Assembly: GCA_045126355.1 (NCBI GenBank)
Contig: JBGVOE010000081.1
Coordinates: 1-13,028, forward strand
DNA length: 13,028 nt
Source of the DNA: CAZSIA01 sp045126355
GTDB lineage: Bacteria > Bacillota_I > Bacilli_A > Acholeplasmatales > Anaeroplasmataceae
Direction: 5' to 3'
Of this stretch, positions 11,959-13,028 are shown piece after piece (within the stretch, counting starts at the first letter, position 1; every line of letters begins with the position of its first letter). The position numbers and the translations under genes are program-made. The notes beneath the pieces are model-generated. The model had not been told where the DNA came from and did no database searches. It saw only the letters and a program-made list of their open reading frames with translations.

Positions 11959-12457
11959 AGAAAAATGGAAAGATATAAAGAATTACGAAGGTCTGTATCA
12001 AATATCTAATTTAGGTAGAGTTAAAAAGATAAATAAAAGCAATATTATTATTTGTAAACCTAGTATAGATACAAGTGGATATAAACAAATAGTATTAACA
12101 AAAAATAAAAAAAGAAAATCGTATAAAATCCACCGATTAGTAGCACAAGCATTTATTTCAAACAAAAAAAATTTGCCACAAATAAATCATATCGATGAAA
12201 ATAAATTAAACAATAATTTTTTAAATTTAGAATGGTGTACTTTACAATATAATTGTAATTATGGTAGTAGGAATTATCGTTGTACTAGGCATAGACAACA
12301 TAGAGTACAACAATATAATAAACAAAATGATTTAGTAGGGGAATATCCTTCTTTAAAAGATGCTGAAAAAATAACTAAAATAAAATATCAGCTAATATCT
12401 AATTGTTGTAGAAATAAACAAAAAAGTGCTGGGGGCTATATATGGAAATATTGTTAA
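11951..12457 (+). CDS. NUMOD4/HNH homing endonuclease (168 aa)
   Basis: It has the same architecture as the protein at 9725-10264: NUMOD4 (residues about 5-45, KWKDIKNYEGLYQISNLGR), HNH_3 core (HRLVAQAFI, LPQINHIDENKLNN with H80, NLEWCTLQYN) and a C-terminal NUMOD1-like helix-turn-helix ending AGGYIWKY. The N- and C-terminal thirds differ more from the other copy than the HNH core does, as expected for two enzymes with different target sites. AGAGG lies a few bases before the ATG. It overlaps the GT-A gene by eight bases and the GT2 gene by 16, so it is wedged in without an intron. Confidence 0.85.
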   Translation: MIKEKWKDIKNYEGLYQISNLGRVKKINKSNIIICKPSIDTSGYKQIVLTKNKKRKSYKIHRLVAQAFISNKKNLPQINHIDENKLNNNFLNLEWCTLQYNCNYGSRNYRCTRHRQHRVQQYNKQNDLVGEYPSLKDAEKITKIKYQLISNCCRNKQKSAGGYIWKYC

Positions 12458-13028
12458 GTATAATTATTCCAGGTTATGAAAGATATGATTATGCAGAGAA
12501 ATTATTAAAGCAGTTAGACAAACAAATGCAAGACAATGTTGAAGTTATATTAGTTGATGATTGCAGCCCTATACCTTATCAATTTCATTATAAATGGTTA
12601 AAGAAAATAAGACTTGAAGAAAATTCAAAAGGTGCTAGTGTTCCTAGAAATAAAGGATTAGATATAGCCCAGGGAGAATACATAAGTTTTATTGATATAG
12701 ATGATATGATAAGTGATAATTACATAAAAACAATATTAACCAAAACAAAAGAAGAGTGGGATTATTGTTATATAAGTTGGAAATGTAGCACTCATAGTGT
12801 AATTATAAAAGATGAGCCACCAAGTTGGAATTGTTGTGTGTGGAATTGTATATATAAAAGAGATTTAATCGGAGATATTAGGTTCAGAAAAGATTTAATT
12901 ATGGCAGAAGATTATTATTTTAATAAAGAAGTAAGAAAAGGAAAAAGAGAAAACATAACCGATATATTATATTATTATAACCAAGAAAGTGAAAACAGTT
13001 TAACCAAAAAAGGAATAACATATAATGA
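12442..13028 (+). CDS. GT2-family glycosyltransferase, 3' end beyond the window
   Basis: The first 195 codons of a GT-A-fold, family 2 glycosyltransferase; no stop is reached before the window ends. Markers are the N-terminal strand LLSIIIPGYERYDYAEKLL, VEVILVDDCSP (the first aspartates), the KGASVPRNKGLDIAQGEY segment, FIDIDDM as the DxD metal-binding motif and MAEDYYFNKEV as the ED catalytic-base motif. It starts at ATG 12442 inside the end of the homing endonuclease gene, with GGGGG at 12431-12435 as Shine-Dalgarno-like sequence. It would add a sugar from a nucleotide-sugar to an unknown acceptor and belongs to the same cassette as the GT4 and GT-A-like genes. Confidence 0.8.
   Translation, partial: MEILLSIIIPGYERYDYAEKLLKQLDKQMQDNVEVILVDDCSPIPYQFHYKWLKKIRLEENSKGASVPRNKGLDIAQGEYISFIDIDDMISDNYIKTILTKTKEEWDYCYISWKCSTHSVIIKDEPPSWNCCVWNCIYKRDLIGDIRFRKDLIMAEDYYFNKEVRKGKRENITDILYYYNQESENSLTKKGITYN

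Overview
This window is a stretch of tailed-phage genome (or a prophage of the same kind) from a very low-GC host. The host is most likely a member of the Bacillota: codons are dominated by AAA, TTA, ATA and GAA, Shine-Dalgarno sites are strong AAGGAGG-like, and the proteins resemble Firmicute siphophage proteins. UGA acts as a real stop in several ATGA gene overlaps and Trp is always UGG, so the standard bacterial code applies. All recognisable genes are on the + strand and are packed with TAATG or ATGA overlaps. No integrase, CI-like repressor, tRNA or CRISPR array is visible.

Layout. (1) 1-1275: end of the late operon, with a small holin-like protein, an M15-type peptidoglycan peptidase (endolysin) and an intrinsic terminator. 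(2) 1288-2795: a new operon from a strong promoter, starting with two tiny membrane proteins and continuing with small unknowns, including a zinc-ribbon protein and coiled-coil proteins. (3) 2815-4275: a second consensus promoter with an internal direct repeat drives an AbrB-like protein, a replisome-organizer-like protein whose gene carries tandem palindromic repeats and an AT-only tract (candidate replication origin), an SSB and a tiny membrane protein. (4) 4262-4385: a third consensus promoter directly followed by a compact structured RNA of about 80 nt with interleaved (pseudoknot-order) stems and a T7 terminator. (5) 4406-7904: recombination and accessory operon, with a Rad52/ERF/Sak-like annealing protein, an RHH-like protein, a NinB-like protein and several small unknowns. 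(6) 7897-8526: an HNH nuclease, then an unusual pyrimidine-rich leader. (7) 8527-9301: a tail-assembly-chaperone-like pair that appears to be joined by +1 translational frameshifting. (8) 9301-13028: one unknown gene, then a glycosyltransferase cassette (GT-B/GT4-like, a GT-A-like protein and a GT2 that runs off the window) with two related NUMOD4/HNH homing endonucleases between its genes. The first glycosyltransferase is split by a +1 frameshift at a G5 tract just after its start.

How the parts fit together. The phage starts replication with its own organizer protein and SSB, and recombines or repairs with an annealase plus NinB. The structured RNA sits exactly between the SSB/replication block and the recombination block, where it could act as an attenuator or as a free-standing small RNA. 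The glycosyltransferases probably decorate a virion protein or a host surface glycan; the sequence does not say which. The least ordinary signals are the structured RNA at 4297-4385, the two different +1 frameshift sites (8929 and 10312) and the palindromic repeats inside the replication gene.
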